A DNA stretch of 29,865 bases from Firmicutes bacterium UBA4845 (GTDB taxonomy: Bacteria; Bacillota; Clostridia; Tissierellales; Sedimentibacteraceae). A program made the translations under genes and the position numbers. The stretch covers positions 1 to 29,865 of the forward strand of contig DHER01000102.1 in assembly GCA_002399975.1 (NCBI GenBank), written 5' to 3'. The notes beneath the pieces were generated by a model. It saw only the letters and a program-made list of their open reading frames with translations, searched no databases and was not told the origin of the DNA. This document shows positions 15,879 through 24,541 of the stretch, one piece after another (the stretch's first letter is position 1; each line of letters starts with the position of its first letter).

Positions 15879-16745
15879 TTATATTGTCGAATATTTATAT
15901 TTTATGGGTTTATTGTAAACCTCTTTCATAATTTTCTCAAAAATAACTCCCTCAGAACTGGGTGCCCCCGCATCATATGTAGCACGAACCGCTTTTGATA
16001 CAAAGATGGATGCCTCTTCCATGGCTTCCGGAAGCTTTCTTCCATTCAATAAATAACCCGTAAACAAAGATGTAAACAAATCCCCGGTTCCAGGGTACCT
16101 TTTATCAACGTAATTGAATGATACTTTCCAATATTCATTTGTTTCACTGTCAAAACAGGCATTAATATGTTCCCCTCTATCATCAGTAATGCCTGTTATC
16201 AATGCTTTGCCGGGCCCCATGCTGCAAAGTTTATTTAAACATGCTTTAACCTTTTCTATACTTATTTCTTCGCCGGTATACTTCTCTCCAATCAATATTT
16301 TAGCTTCTGTCAAGTTGGGAGTTACAATATCGGCTTTATTGACAAGGCACGCCATTCTTTTGATCATTCTTTTTGTATACGTCCTATATGTCTGCCCGTG
16401 ATCCCCCATTACCGGGTCAACCACTATCAATGGGTTGTTTTTAATTTTAACTTTATTTATTATATCATTTATTATGTTAATTTGCTTTTCCGAGCCTATA
16501 AACCCGCTGTACAAGCAATCAAATTCAGCATTATTTTTTTCCCAGTAACTGAAATATTCTTCCATATAATCCGTAAAATCAAAAAAATAAAAATGTTCAT
16601 ATTCCGAATGGTTACTGAGAAGTGCTGTAGGTAAAGGACAAACCTGACACCCCAAAGCAGACATAATAGGCATAATGACTGTCATAGAGCATCTGCCTAT
16701 GCCTGATATGTCATGTATTGCCGCTATCTTTGGAACGATTTCCAT
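15879..16745 (-). CDS. Pyridoxal/pyridoxamine kinase (PfkB family)
   Basis: A 288-residue cytoplasmic kinase that phosphorylates B6 vitamers in the salvage route to pyridoxal 5'-phosphate. The N-terminal AAIHDISGIGRCSMTVIMPIMSALG contains the substrate-site signature of PdxK/PdxY. VVDPVMGDHGQTYRTY forms the middle, VTPNLTEAKILIG follows, and YPGTGDLFTSLFTGYLL (217-233) contains the anion hole and catalytic Asp (GTGD). Length fits the pyridoxal kinase class. The related ThiD kinases share the fold, but the ISGIGRC start favours PdxY. AAGGAAGG lies 10 bases before the ATG. The gene stands alone between terminators. Confidence 0.88.
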   Translation of the reverse strand: MEIVPKIAAIHDISGIGRCSMTVIMPIMSALGCQVCPLPTALLSNHSEYEHFYFFDFTDYMEEYFSYWEKNNAEFDCLYSGFIGSEKQINIINDIINKVKIKNNPLIVVDPVMGDHGQTYRTYTKRMIKRMACLVNKADIVTPNLTEAKILIGEKYTGEEISIEKVKACLNKLCSMGPGKALITGITDDRGEHINACFDSETNEYWKVSFNYVDKRYPGTGDLFTSLFTGYLLNGRKLPEAMEEASIFVSKAVRATYDAGAPSSEGVIFEKIMKEVYNKPIKYKYSTI

Positions 16746-16850
16746 AATTTTATTTCCTTCCTTGAGAATATTAATAATATTATATGCTTTCCTGACACTT
16801 TCAAAAGGTACAGATTTATATTAACTTAAGAATACAGAATAATGATGGTA

Positions 16851-16877
16851 AAAAAAAATGACTTCTGATGAAATCAT
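16851..16877 (-). terminator. Intrinsic terminator of the glycosyltransferase gene
   Basis: On the minus strand an 8-bp stem with one G-U pair (16870-16877 with 16858-16865) and a TCAT-type 4-base loop is followed directly by eight T (complement of 16851-16858). It lies about 95 bases after the glycosyltransferase stop. Confidence 0.7.
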
Positions 16878-16971
16878 CTTTTTGAATATCATTTCTTAAT
16901 AATTTCTTACAAAAAATTAAATTTGCTATATATAATTAATGTTTATTAAGATGATAAATTTTTGGTGCAAC

Positions 16972-17811
16972 TTAAATTTTCAATTTGCTAATTTTTTTGC
17001 GCTGCACTATATTTTCATAATAATAATAAAATACACCTAAAACACCTTTGTATCCATCTTTCCACGGTTTCTTTCTCCCGCAGTAGTGAATTATGGAAGT
17101 ATTGTGGGCTATCCATCTCATGTCTTTTTTGTTGTTTATATTTATAGGGTTTGCATTGTAAAAATTTAAATATCTTTCGCTTAAATTATATACCAGCGGA
17201 TCAATATGAACTGTTCTGTCAGCATATACACCATTAAGCACATCTTGATCCGGAAGTACCAAAAAGAACTTATAGTTTTCAATATAGTCATAAACCTCCT
17301 GTATGTTCTGCCTTAATCTCAGCTCATTTAAATTCAATAACATGACTCCAGAATTAATGTATGTACTGTCCTCCGGCATATCAAGCCTAATCTCGTTAAT
17401 TATTTTTAAATTTCTATGTACATGTGAGGCAGCAGCAAAAAAATTATTGCTCATGTCCATATTATATAAATCCTCAATACTATTTATTATCACCAGGTCA
17501 GGATCTAAATACAAAATCCTGTCCAGTTCCTTAGGAAGATAACAAGCAGCAAAAATCCGGTAATACATTTCCTTAGGATACCTGTCCGTAATTGGAGCAT
17601 CCACAAACATACCATCAGTTATCTTTACATTGATGATTTTGCATCTTTCTCTGTCAACACAATTATTTACCAAACTAAAATCTTCATCGTCCAGTGAGGA
17701 ATTAGCAACATATACATCAAAGGTTTCGTTAATGTTTGACATAAGTAACGAAGTCAACATAACTATTAACTGTTCAACATAATTGGAATCAAGTGTAACT
17801 AAAATATTCAT
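16972..17811 (-). CDS. Glycosyltransferase family 8 protein
   Basis: A 279-residue retaining GT-A fold glycosyltransferase with sequence features of the LgtC/GspA group. MNILVTLDSNYVEQLIVMLTSL is the nucleotide-sugar-binding start. ILYLDPDLVI (about 100-108) contains the DxD metal site (D103, D105). STYINSGVMLLNL and LPDQDVLN are the family's active-site strands, and IIHYCGRKKPW carries the conserved His of the second metal site. No membrane segment, so it works in the cytoplasm or at the membrane surface, probably on a glucose- or galactose-containing surface polymer. AGGAGT precedes the ATG. Donor and acceptor cannot be deduced; no other glycan genes are adjacent. Confidence 0.88.
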   Translation of the reverse strand: MNILVTLDSNYVEQLIVMLTSLLMSNINETFDVYVANSSLDDEDFSLVNNCVDRERCKIINVKITDGMFVDAPITDRYPKEMYYRIFAACYLPKELDRILYLDPDLVIINSIEDLYNMDMSNNFFAAASHVHRNLKIINEIRLDMPEDSTYINSGVMLLNLNELRLRQNIQEVYDYIENYKFFLVLPDQDVLNGVYADRTVHIDPLVYNLSERYLNFYNANPININNKKDMRWIAHNTSIIHYCGRKKPWKDGYKGVLGVFYYYYENIVQRKKISKLKI

Positions 17812-18024
17812 ACATACTCCTAAATTTTTAGTTTATAAATTGATAATCATCAAAGAAATTAGCGTTTAATTAATTTAGTGCGTTACATGCATATTTATAA
17901 TGGTAACCATTTGTAATTAAAATGACAAATAAGCAAAACAATTGTATTATTATATATAATACACCTATGTTTATTGCACAAATCATTGTATCATAAGTTC
18001 TTGTATTTTAGAAAGAAGTTTTTC

Positions 18025-18804
18025 TTAATTTTTCTTTTTACTAAAACATAGGGAACTATGCAGCATATTTAGAGAATCATACAACTGTTCAACAGGGATC
18101 TGCCCCGGTGCTGATATCCGGAATAAGGACCCGAACGTCATTGAAGATCCGAATACCTCTCCGGAAAGTCTGCTTATAATACCTAACGATGACATTGAAA
18201 TGGCTATAATCGGACGGTCCGCATATTTTGTATACATTTCATTTTCTGCCGAAAGTAAGGTGAGTACATCTTCAGTGTTTTCAGGCATAACCGCTACCTT
18301 TAGTATATCTGCACCCATATCCTGCATCTTGCAAAATATCTTCATTATATCCATCTTAGACGGTGTTTTAAAGAAGTCATGATAAGACCCTACACTCAAA
18401 ACCCCTGCATCATGAATGTTTTTAATATTTTCCCCTGCCGCTTCATTAAAAATCTCTACATCAATAAAATCAACATTCTTACTGTCAGCAGCTAATTTGT
18501 TTAATTCAATATACTCATTCATAGATATGCCCTTTTCTCCTCCTTCTTTCTTGGTTCGAAAGGTAAACAGGATAGGAGTATCCGGGATTATTTCTCTTAA
18601 TTTCTTAAGCATAACAGACAATTCACCCCTGTTAAAAACATCATCATAAAAATCGGCTCTCCATTCTACCGTGTCTATTTTCAAATTATTTTTAAGGCTT
18701 ATTGCCTTTTCTATAATTTTATCTTTACTTCTTTCAACAATAGGAACAATAATTTTAGGCCTTCCCTCACCTATTTTTAAATTTTTAACTTTTATTATTT
18801 TCAT
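18025..18804 (-). CDS. aroD: 3-dehydroquinate dehydratase, type I
   Basis: A 259-residue class I aldolase-type dehydratase, third step of the shikimate pathway, converting 3-dehydroquinate to 3-dehydroshikimate through a Schiff base. VEWRADFYDD (E47, R49) binds substrate; SVGSYHDFFKTPS carries the catalytic His (H142), and ADILKVAVMPENTEDV the Schiff-base Lys (K169). The C-terminal IISRLSGEVFGSSMTFGS and SAPGQIPVEQL complete the site. It follows aroE by 57 bases, which makes a two-gene shikimate operon likely. The ribosome site is weak (GGGATG). Confidence 0.96.
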   Translation of the reverse strand: MKIIKVKNLKIGEGRPKIIVPIVERSKDKIIEKAISLKNNLKIDTVEWRADFYDDVFNRGELSVMLKKLREIIPDTPILFTFRTKKEGGEKGISMNEYIELNKLAADSKNVDFIDVEIFNEAAGENIKNIHDAGVLSVGSYHDFFKTPSKMDIMKIFCKMQDMGADILKVAVMPENTEDVLTLLSAENEMYTKYADRPIIAISMSSLGIISRLSGEVFGSSMTFGSLFRISAPGQIPVEQLYDSLNMLHSSLCFSKKKN

Positions 18805-18861
18805 AAATCATCCCATTCAACTTCTAATCCTTTCTTTCTCGATCATATAGTAATCAATAAA

Positions 18862-19722
18862 TTAATAATTAAAAATTTCTTTCCTTATTAATTCTACGGG
18901 CATATCCCTTCCTGTCCATATTTTAAATGCTATGGCCCCTTGCCAGATCAGCATCATAAGGCCGTTCATATATTTACACCCTGTCTTTTCCGCAATCTTA
19001 AGTAGTTTTGTTTTTTCTGGATTATAAACTATGTCCGCAACAAATAATCCTCTGTGCAGCGTTTCAGTCGAAGATATTACAGACTGGTCTATTGTTGGTT
19101 CCATTCCTAACGAAGTGCAGTTAACAAATACTGCAGAATTTTTTATTTCTTTCTTCATCCTTTCTTCATTCAATTCCAAGGCTGTTCCTTTGCAAGAGTA
19201 AATATTCTCATTAATATTATCAATAATTTCTTTAGCTGAACTTAAAGTTCTGTTAAAAATAACTATCTCGCCGGCTCCATCAATGGCAAGTTGAGTTGCC
19301 ACCGCTCTGGCTGCTCCTCCCCCTCCTGCAATAATTATTTTTTTATTTTTAAAATCCACTTTATTTTCTTTCAAGGACTTTACAAAACCTTTCCCGTCAG
19401 TATTATATCCTGTCAATCTGCCATTTATATTCTTAACTGTATTTACCGAACCAATTAATTTCGCCTCTTCAGATATTTCATCCAGGTACTCCATAACCCT
19501 TTTTTTATGAGGCATTGTTACGTTGAAACCTGCAGCATTAAGTGTTTTCATAGCTTCCACACCTTCTTTTATGAATCCGTCCCCCACTTCAAAAGCCATG
19601 TAAACATAATCCAAGCCTAATGCTTCAAAAGCAGTATTGTGCATATGCGGTGATTTGCTATACCTTGACGGGTAGCCCAACAAACCTATTAAAGTTGTCG
19701 TCCCCTGAATTCTATTGCTCAT
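18862..19722 (-). CDS. aroE: Shikimate dehydrogenase (NADP+)
   Basis: A 286-residue enzyme that reduces 3-dehydroshikimate to shikimate, the step after AroD. GYPSRYSKSPHMHN (16-29) is the substrate-binding start; NVTMPHKK carries the catalytic Lys (K73), and NTDGKGF the paired Asp (D109). IIAGGGGAARAVATQLA (about 130-146) is the dinucleotide-binding loop, followed by FNRT that reads the NADP phosphate. NGLMMLIWQGAIAF near the C-terminus is also typical. The order aroE-aroD pairs consecutive steps. Confidence 0.96.
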   Translation of the reverse strand: MSNRIQGTTTLIGLLGYPSRYSKSPHMHNTAFEALGLDYVYMAFEVGDGFIKEGVEAMKTLNAAGFNVTMPHKKRVMEYLDEISEEAKLIGSVNTVKNINGRLTGYNTDGKGFVKSLKENKVDFKNKKIIIAGGGGAARAVATQLAIDGAGEIVIFNRTLSSAKEIIDNINENIYSCKGTALELNEERMKKEIKNSAVFVNCTSLGMEPTIDQSVISSTETLHRGLFVADIVYNPEKTKLLKIAEKTGCKYMNGLMMLIWQGAIAFKIWTGRDMPVELIRKEIFNY

Positions 19723-19881
19723 TTTCCTGCCATCCTCTCATACAATTAACTCTAACATTCTGTACTACGTGTTTATTATCGATTATCTTATTTTGAAACA
19801 TGATTATATAATAGATATACATTTAAATAATGTCAACATATACAGACCCTTAATTACGTCAAAATAAAGGAAAAATAAAAA

Positions 19882-19905
19882 GCAGAGAGCACTGTAACTC
19901 TCTGC
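19882..19905 (-). terminator. Terminator of the stalk-domain protein gene
   Basis: GCAGAGAG (19882-19889) pairs with CTCTCTGC (19898-19905). On the minus strand the stem is followed by TTTTTATTTTTCC. It lies 35 bases after the stop at 19940. Confidence 0.8.
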
Positions 19906-19939
19906 CTGTAAATATTGCTGTATACATTAGGTTTAAATG

Positions 19940-20932
19940 TTAAATATTATTCTCTGTAGTTTCACTATTTATTAATATTTGTGATCCACTGACAGATGCT
20001 TCTCTTACGTTGAGAATATCACTAAAAAATTCCAAGGGAACATAAGTCGTTTCATCCTTCAGTACCGGAACATTCCTGAATTCTACAGATCCTGCTTCAT
20101 CACTCGTGTAAACAGAATCTCCTATTCTAAAATTAACATCCTGCCCTACAGCTACTCTTTGCTGCTGATTATCCCATCCTACTTCACATCCAAGAGCTTC
20201 GGATATTGAACGTACAGGAACCATAACTGTTCCGTCCTCGTAGGCAAATGCCGGCAATGTTTCTATATTTTTGCCGTTAACTATAATATCCATTGACGAA
20301 ACATCTGCTGCAGACGGTTCACTCTCCTGTTCTGCTTCCTCCTGGGACAATACTACCACTTTGTCCGGAGAAGTTTGTGCCGGAATACTTTTTGTAGAAA
20401 CACCGTAGAAAATCGCAAGCTTTTTGTCTGCCAGTTCTCCATCAAATTTTGTACCGTCCTTGGAAATAATTTCTGTTTCATCTGTAATATTCAGCTTAAG
20501 CATATTATCGCTGCTTATCAGTTCTTTGTTGAACAAATCAACCTTTACATCCTGATTTTCGCTGTCAACAACAACTACTTCCGCCATATACTGCGGTGGA
20601 TATATCATAATCACAGGTTTGTTTGCGTCATAAAAAGCTGTTATGTCAGAACCTTCCTTTATTTCAGATTCTCTTTCCACATAAGTATCATCATCAACTA
20701 TAATATTGGCAGTCTGCCCATCTTCACTTTCTATATTGATGAATTCTGCACCTTCAATATCTTTATAATCGGAAATTTCTTTCACAGTTCCTTTAATACA
20801 GTTAAAATACACCTTTTGCTGCTGATCGTCCGTATCCAAATAATCATTTTTGGTATCGGCAAAGGCCGTTAAAGCCAAAAGTGCGCAGGTAGATGCTGCT
20901 ATAATTTTTGCTGTAAATACCTTTAATTTCAT
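19940..20932 (-). CDS. Secreted protein with C-terminal stalk (copper amine oxidase N-terminal-like) domain
   Basis: A 330-residue exported protein. The N-terminus MKLKVFTAKIIAASTCALLALTAFA is a signal peptide with a likely cut after AFA. Residues about 30-205 form a beta-rich region of OB-like character (KGTVKEISDYKD, TYVERESEIKEGSDITAFYDANKPV) without a named family. A short acidic linker (QEEAEQESEPSA) leads to a C-terminal stalk domain (about 215-320): IIVNGKNIETLPAF, GTVMVPVRSISEALGCEVGWD, TYVPLEFFSDIL. Stalk domains often tether proteins to the cell surface in Clostridia. An AAGGAGG lies ideally before the ATG. Function unknown. Confidence 0.8.
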   Translation of the reverse strand: MKLKVFTAKIIAASTCALLALTAFADTKNDYLDTDDQQQKVYFNCIKGTVKEISDYKDIEGAEFINIESEDGQTANIIVDDDTYVERESEIKEGSDITAFYDANKPVIMIYPPQYMAEVVVVDSENQDVKVDLFNKELISSDNMLKLNITDETEIISKDGTKFDGELADKKLAIFYGVSTKSIPAQTSPDKVVVLSQEEAEQESEPSAADVSSMDIIVNGKNIETLPAFAYEDGTVMVPVRSISEALGCEVGWDNQQQRVAVGQDVNFRIGDSVYTSDEAGSVEFRNVPVLKDETTYVPLEFFSDILNVREASVSGSQILINSETTENNI

Positions 20933-21139
20933 AATTGCCTCCTTTTTTCGTTGTATATTATTAGACGGTTAAACATTATTTTTGTTCCCGGAACAGTAAA
21001 AAAATATTGAATAGTGTAAAAATTTTTAAATTAATATTCTGTAATAATTTGTTAAAACTAAATAATATAAATTTTTAAAGCAACTCTAAATTTTAAATAT
21101 ATATAAATATTGAAAATAACAATCAAGAGAGGTTAATTT

Positions 21140-21910
21140 ATGCAGACAGCTGTTGTAACAGGAGCATCCAGCGGGCTGGGACGCGAATTTGTAAATCAAA
21201 TCTATAAAAAAGAAAAGCTTGATTCAATATGGGTTATTGCAAGGCGGGAAAACCGTCTTCAGGAAATTGCGGAAAAATACCGGGGAATAATACGCCCTAT
21301 ACCATTGGACCTGACCAAAGAAGAAAGTTTTTCGTCATTAAAAGCAGCCCTGGAGGAAGAAAAACCAGATATACGTATCTTAGTCAACGATGCCGGTTTC
21401 GGCAAAATCGGAAACTACAATCAAATATATGGGCAGGTAAATGACGATATGATAGATCTAAACTGCAAGGCATTAGTAAAAATGACACTGCTATGCCTTC
21501 CATACATGCAAAAGGGCGCACGAATTCTTGAAATAAGCTCATCGTCGGCATTTCAACCGCTACCTGCCATGAATATGTACGCTTCCACCAAGGCATTTGT
21601 TCTCAGCTACAGCCGGGGACTGCGATGGGAGCTGTTTGAAAGAGGAATTCATGTTACTGCAGTATGTCCTTACTGGATTAAGGATACGGAGTTTATTCCA
21701 ATTTCAAAAGATACAGCAAATGGCAATGCGGTGAAGCATTTCCTTCTGGCTTCCACCGCAGCTACTGTTGCAAAACGGGCACTATGGTTCTCAAAATACA
21801 ATTTCCCCGTAGCTACCACCGGAGTTGTAAGCTTTATACAAAGGCTTTCTGCTAAAATTATACCAAGAGAACTGCTTTCAGCATTATGGCAGGTTATACG
21901 GCAACTTTAA
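21140..21910 (+). CDS. Short-chain dehydrogenase/reductase (SDR family)
   Basis: A 256-residue NAD(P)-dependent oxidoreductase of the classical SDR type. TGASSGLG (7-14) binds the cofactor; NDAGFG (83-88) takes the place of the usual NNAG; S135 and the YASTK motif (Y147, K151) form the catalytic triad. ARRENRL after the second strand has arginines suited to NADP(H). The C-terminal hydrophobic region suggests membrane association, as in the DltE/YqjQ-like group. AGAGAGG lies upstream of the ATG. Substrate unknown, and the neighbours do not reveal it. Confidence 0.88.
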   Translation: MQTAVVTGASSGLGREFVNQIYKKEKLDSIWVIARRENRLQEIAEKYRGIIRPIPLDLTKEESFSSLKAALEEEKPDIRILVNDAGFGKIGNYNQIYGQVNDDMIDLNCKALVKMTLLCLPYMQKGARILEISSSSAFQPLPAMNMYASTKAFVLSYSRGLRWELFERGIHVTAVCPYWIKDTEFIPISKDTANGNAVKHFLLASTAATVAKRALWFSKYNFPVATTGVVSFIQRLSAKIIPRELLSALWQVIRQL

Positions 21911-21979
21911 CATAATTTATACAATAGTTCGTACAGCACATTTGCAGCTATTATAATTTGCTAAAAAATATTTTTAAAA

Positions 21980-21993
21980 CAAAGTTGACTTTG
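21980..21993. repeat. CAAAGT-N2-ACTTTG dyad
   Basis: A perfect 6-2-6 palindrome 25 bases upstream of the TTGACA at 22019. Same arms as the dyad at 12561-12573. Confidence 0.45.
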
Positions 21994-22018
21994 AACAAAA
22001 TTTGCAATTAAAAACAAT

Positions 22019-22047
22019 TTGACAAATTAAGTTTTATACCGTATTAT
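22019..22047 (+). promoter_or_regulatory. SigmaA-type promoter upstream of the truncated reductase gene
   Basis: TTGACA (22019-22024), a 17-base spacer and TATTAT (22042-22047) form a good promoter about 65 bases before the remnant frame. It may be the original promoter of the intact gene. Confidence 0.55.
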
Positions 22048-22111
22048 ACATATCAATAAATTGCCTTGATGGGAATTAGTAAATACACATCCCTGAACAT
22101 ATGCAAAAACA

Positions 22112-22471
22112 ATGCGAAACTGGCGCAGTGCTGCAACAATATTTATGCCTACGCTGATATCCATGATTGATGGCGGCATAACCCTGACCTGTCACAACAA
22201 CCACGTAGATGAAGATAAAAAGAAATTTTTCGAAAGAAGCATGAGTTTTGAAGAAACAATCACCCGTGTATCAACAAAGGGCGGTATAACCTACGAAGGC
22301 GTAAAAGTATTTAAAGAAATGCTTCCACAAGTGTTTGACAAAGCTCTTGATGTCTCCATGAAAAGATATGAAGAAATAAAAAAACAGCCTCCGAAAGTAC
22401 CAGAGACATACAGGACTATTAGAGCAATCATCATTCCGGGGCATAGCCAATATAGCTCAACTTGTCTTTGA
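22112..22471 (+). pseudogene. 5'-truncated pyrroline-5-carboxylate reductase-like gene
   Basis: The 119-codon frame covers only the end of the first domain (IFMPTLISMIDGGITLTCHNNHV) and the dimerisation domain of a pyrroline-5-carboxylate reductase (ITRVSTKGGITYEGVKVFKEMLPQVFDKALDVSMKRYEEI). The N-terminal NADPH-binding Rossmann domain, about 100 or more residues, is missing. There is an in-frame TGA 15 bases before the ATG and no ribosome site. The last roughly 20 codons run into an inverted repeat (22430-22440 with 22477-22487), so the C-terminus is probably altered too. With a promoter still in place, a deletion inside the gene is the simplest explanation. Reaction of the intact family: NAD(P)H reduction of pyrroline-5-carboxylate to proline. 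Confidence 0.65.
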
Positions 22472-22487
22472 CAACGCCCGGAATGAT
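22430..22487. repeat. 11-bp inverted repeat at the 3' end of the reductase remnant
   Basis: ATCATTCCGGG (22430-22440) and CCCGGAATGAT (22477-22487) are perfect complements with a 36-base loop, followed by TTTT. It could act as a terminator or mark a rearrangement end. Confidence 0.55.
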
Positions 22488-22512
22488 TTTCCCACGTTAT
22501 TCTGCTTTTATT

Positions 22513-24123
22513 CTAATGAAAAATATCTATTGAATTTTCCATATATCCAATATAATCATCATATACTATATTGTCTGTAATAAATTCTTCTTTTCCGTCT
22601 GTAACTTTCATAAGGCTGAAATTAGAATAATCATCCTCTTTGTGTCTGAGAAACAGCACCGTATCCTTCGACACTCCTACAGGCATAATGTCAAAACTGT
22701 CTCCTTGCGTCAGTTTTTTTGTTTCAGCTGTTTCCAGATCATATTCGTAAATATTATGTGGCTGTTTTTCCCAATCCTCTAATATAATACGGTAATCAGT
22801 ATTACCTATATTATCTTTATATTCATTAGGGTCTACAGAAGCCGTCGCCGAATACATTAGTTTCTTTCCGTCTGCTGAAAAACCCGGAGTCGATGCTACA
22901 AGATTTTCACCCGTTATACTTACAGCATTATAGATTTTATCTTCATTTATTTCCAATAAGACAGCTTCCTTGTTCATAATAATATCTCTGCCTCCTCCTT
23001 TAATTATACTGATTATATTATTATTGCAGGGATTTATAGCCAGATTATTATTTCTCGGCACCACTATTAAATCTCTTTCCGACATATTTTCATCCGCCTT
23101 GTAAATATCAGTAAAATCCGTATGTATCTCGGTTTCTGTATCATATACTCCAATACCTCCAAAGTCGTTGCTTATGGAAGCAGACATAAAAGTTTCCTTA
23201 ATAAAGACATACCTTCCGTCATCTGTAATATCCCATATCATTGGGTCATACCCCATACTATCATCTGTAGGCATCTTCCCTTCTATAATAATATCAGAGG
23301 GGAATTTTTGTATCTCAAAGTCATACTCATTTAAGTTTATTTCAACAATTCCATCTGCAGCATTAATCTCTCTTCCATCTTCTGTAAGTTTACTTGTTCT
23401 TCTGCCATAGACAATATTATTATCTGCTGCTTTAAAATTATCATAATAGTGTTCATCTGACTGCTTTACTGTTTCTTTGTCTTTAAAATTCAATCTGTAA
23501 AATCCGCTTTCAAATGTGGAATATATTATAGATTCCCCATCTATCCAGTCGTAAGAATTTACTTCATCTGCTATCTTTTCATATTCTCTGTTCTTTATAT
23601 CATATATATAAAGGCTACCGTTGTTATTATAAGTTATATAGTCTCCGGATTTTGAAAAAACAGGGTGGCTGAAGGATTCACCTTCTTGAATCTTAACCTC
23701 TTCACCATTGCTCAGGCAATTAAAATACAATCCGTCGTTCTTTATATAAACTATTACAGGATCATTGTCCTTTCCTTCACTATTTGCAGATGCAACACTG
23801 CAGCTAACCGCTTTTCCCATATAATGTCCTTCAGTTGTACTCTGAATTCTCCCTGTATCCTTCACATCGTCGTCTATTTCAGATATATTGTCTTTATTGA
23901 CTTCTTCAACAATTCCTGAAGAAACTAAATTTGCTGCAACATTAAAAGGATTTTTAAATAAAACACCTATAGGTAAAATAAAAAACACTAAAATTATAAC
24001 AGATGCTTTATAATGCCAGGATTTGCTGAAAACTCTTCCGGTCAGCGGCCTTAGCAGCATAAATATCAAAAATAACATACTTCCGGTAACTGACATGCCA
24101 AATATATATTTTAAGATTTCCAT
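22513..24123 (-). CDS. Membrane-anchored beta-propeller protein with BlaR1-like N-terminus, no protease domain
   Basis: A 536-residue protein. Two N-terminal membrane helices (about 5-24 and 40-57), joined by the basic loop RPLTGRVFSKSWHYK, resemble the first two helices of BlaR1/MecR1 sensors (M56 family). The basic loop should be cytoplasmic, so the chain after helix 2 is outside. After a linker (about 60-120) come repeated strands like a TolB/WD40-type propeller (HPVFSKSGDYITY, GSLYIYDI, FSADGKKLMYSAT, YEYDLETAETKKLT). No HExxH zinc motif or penicillin-binding sensor domain is present. It starts one base after the blaI stop, with AAGGAAG inside the end of blaI, so the two are one operon. 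It may sense or bind an extracellular ligand; how it would signal to BlaI is unclear. Confidence 0.75.
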   Translation of the reverse strand: MEILKYIFGMSVTGSMLFLIFMLLRPLTGRVFSKSWHYKASVIILVFFILPIGVLFKNPFNVAANLVSSGIVEEVNKDNISEIDDDVKDTGRIQSTTEGHYMGKAVSCSVASANSEGKDNDPVIVYIKNDGLYFNCLSNGEEVKIQEGESFSHPVFSKSGDYITYNNNGSLYIYDIKNREYEKIADEVNSYDWIDGESIIYSTFESGFYRLNFKDKETVKQSDEHYYDNFKAADNNIVYGRRTSKLTEDGREINAADGIVEINLNEYDFEIQKFPSDIIIEGKMPTDDSMGYDPMIWDITDDGRYVFIKETFMSASISNDFGGIGVYDTETEIHTDFTDIYKADENMSERDLIVVPRNNNLAINPCNNNIISIIKGGGRDIIMNKEAVLLEINEDKIYNAVSITGENLVASTPGFSADGKKLMYSATASVDPNEYKDNIGNTDYRIILEDWEKQPHNIYEYDLETAETKKLTQGDSFDIMPVGVSKDTVLFLRHKEDDYSNFSLMKVTDGKEEFITDNIVYDDYIGYMENSIDIFH

Positions 24124-24124
24124 A

Positions 24125-24496
24125 TTATTGCACTTCCTTAAGCCAGTTTTTTAATTCCTTAATATCAGTTTCATCTATTTTCTTATTGTCATACAGTGAA
24201 GCAATCAAGGATTTTACACTCCCACCGTACACGTTGTCAATGAAATCATTGGCCTGATACGATTTATACTCATCCCTGCTCACATTAGCGGAATAGTAAT
24301 TAACTCTCTTTTCTTTCCTTACTTTTAAAACATTCTTTTCAACCAAACGATTGGCCAAGGTAAGCACTGTGGTTAGCTTCCACTTATTTTTGTCTCCAAG
24401 TTCTTTTATTATATCTGCTGCCGTAACCTCTTCATCCTTATTCCAAACTATTTTCATTACTTCTCGTTCTGCATTTGAAATTTTAACTATGTTCAA
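24125..24496 (-). CDS. blaI: BlaI/MecI/CopY family transcriptional repressor
   Basis: A 123-residue winged-helix repressor. ISNAEREVMKIVWNKDEEVTAADIIKEL and KLTTVLTLANRLVEKNVLKVRKEKRVNYYSA are the DNA-binding domain of BlaI, with the recognition helix at KLTTVLTLANRL. The C-terminal part (YKSYQANDFIDNVYGGSVKSLIASLYDNK) is the dimerisation region; in BlaI/MecI it is cut between Asn and Phe, but here the segment reads LIASLYD and I see no Asn-Phe pair. AGGAGG (24505-24510) lies 8 bases before the ATG. Two TACA-N3-TGTA operators overlap its promoter, so it likely represses itself and the downstream propeller gene. Confidence 0.92.
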   Translation of the reverse strand: MNIVKISNAEREVMKIVWNKDEEVTAADIIKELGDKNKWKLTTVLTLANRLVEKNVLKVRKEKRVNYYSANVSRDEYKSYQANDFIDNVYGGSVKSLIASLYDNKKIDETDIKELKNWLKEVQ

Positions 24497-24518
24497 TTTA
24501 TACGCCTCCTAATTATTT

Positions 24519-24529
24519 TACAATATGTA
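24519..24529. promoter_or_regulatory. BlaI-type operator 1
   Basis: TACAATATGTA fits the TACA-N3-TGTA core of BlaI/MecI operators. It lies just downstream of the expected blaI transcription start, centred 27 bp from operator 2. Confidence 0.75.
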
Positions 24530-24541
24530 GTAATGCTTTTA

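Noticed and set aside
17833..17850. Fur-box-like TGATAATCATCA upstream of the glycosyltransferase
   Set aside because: Only one half-site matches the 7-1-7 consensus, and the downstream gene has no iron link.
17899..17911. AATGGT-A-ACCATT palindrome between aroD and the glycosyltransferase gene
   Set aside because: Perfect but short, with no promoter overlapping it; could easily be chance in AT-rich DNA.
20375..20872. 165-codon open frame on the plus strand
   Set aside because: It lies wholly opposite the secreted stalk-domain protein, has Cys/Phe/Ile-rich composition typical of antisense frames and no ribosome site.
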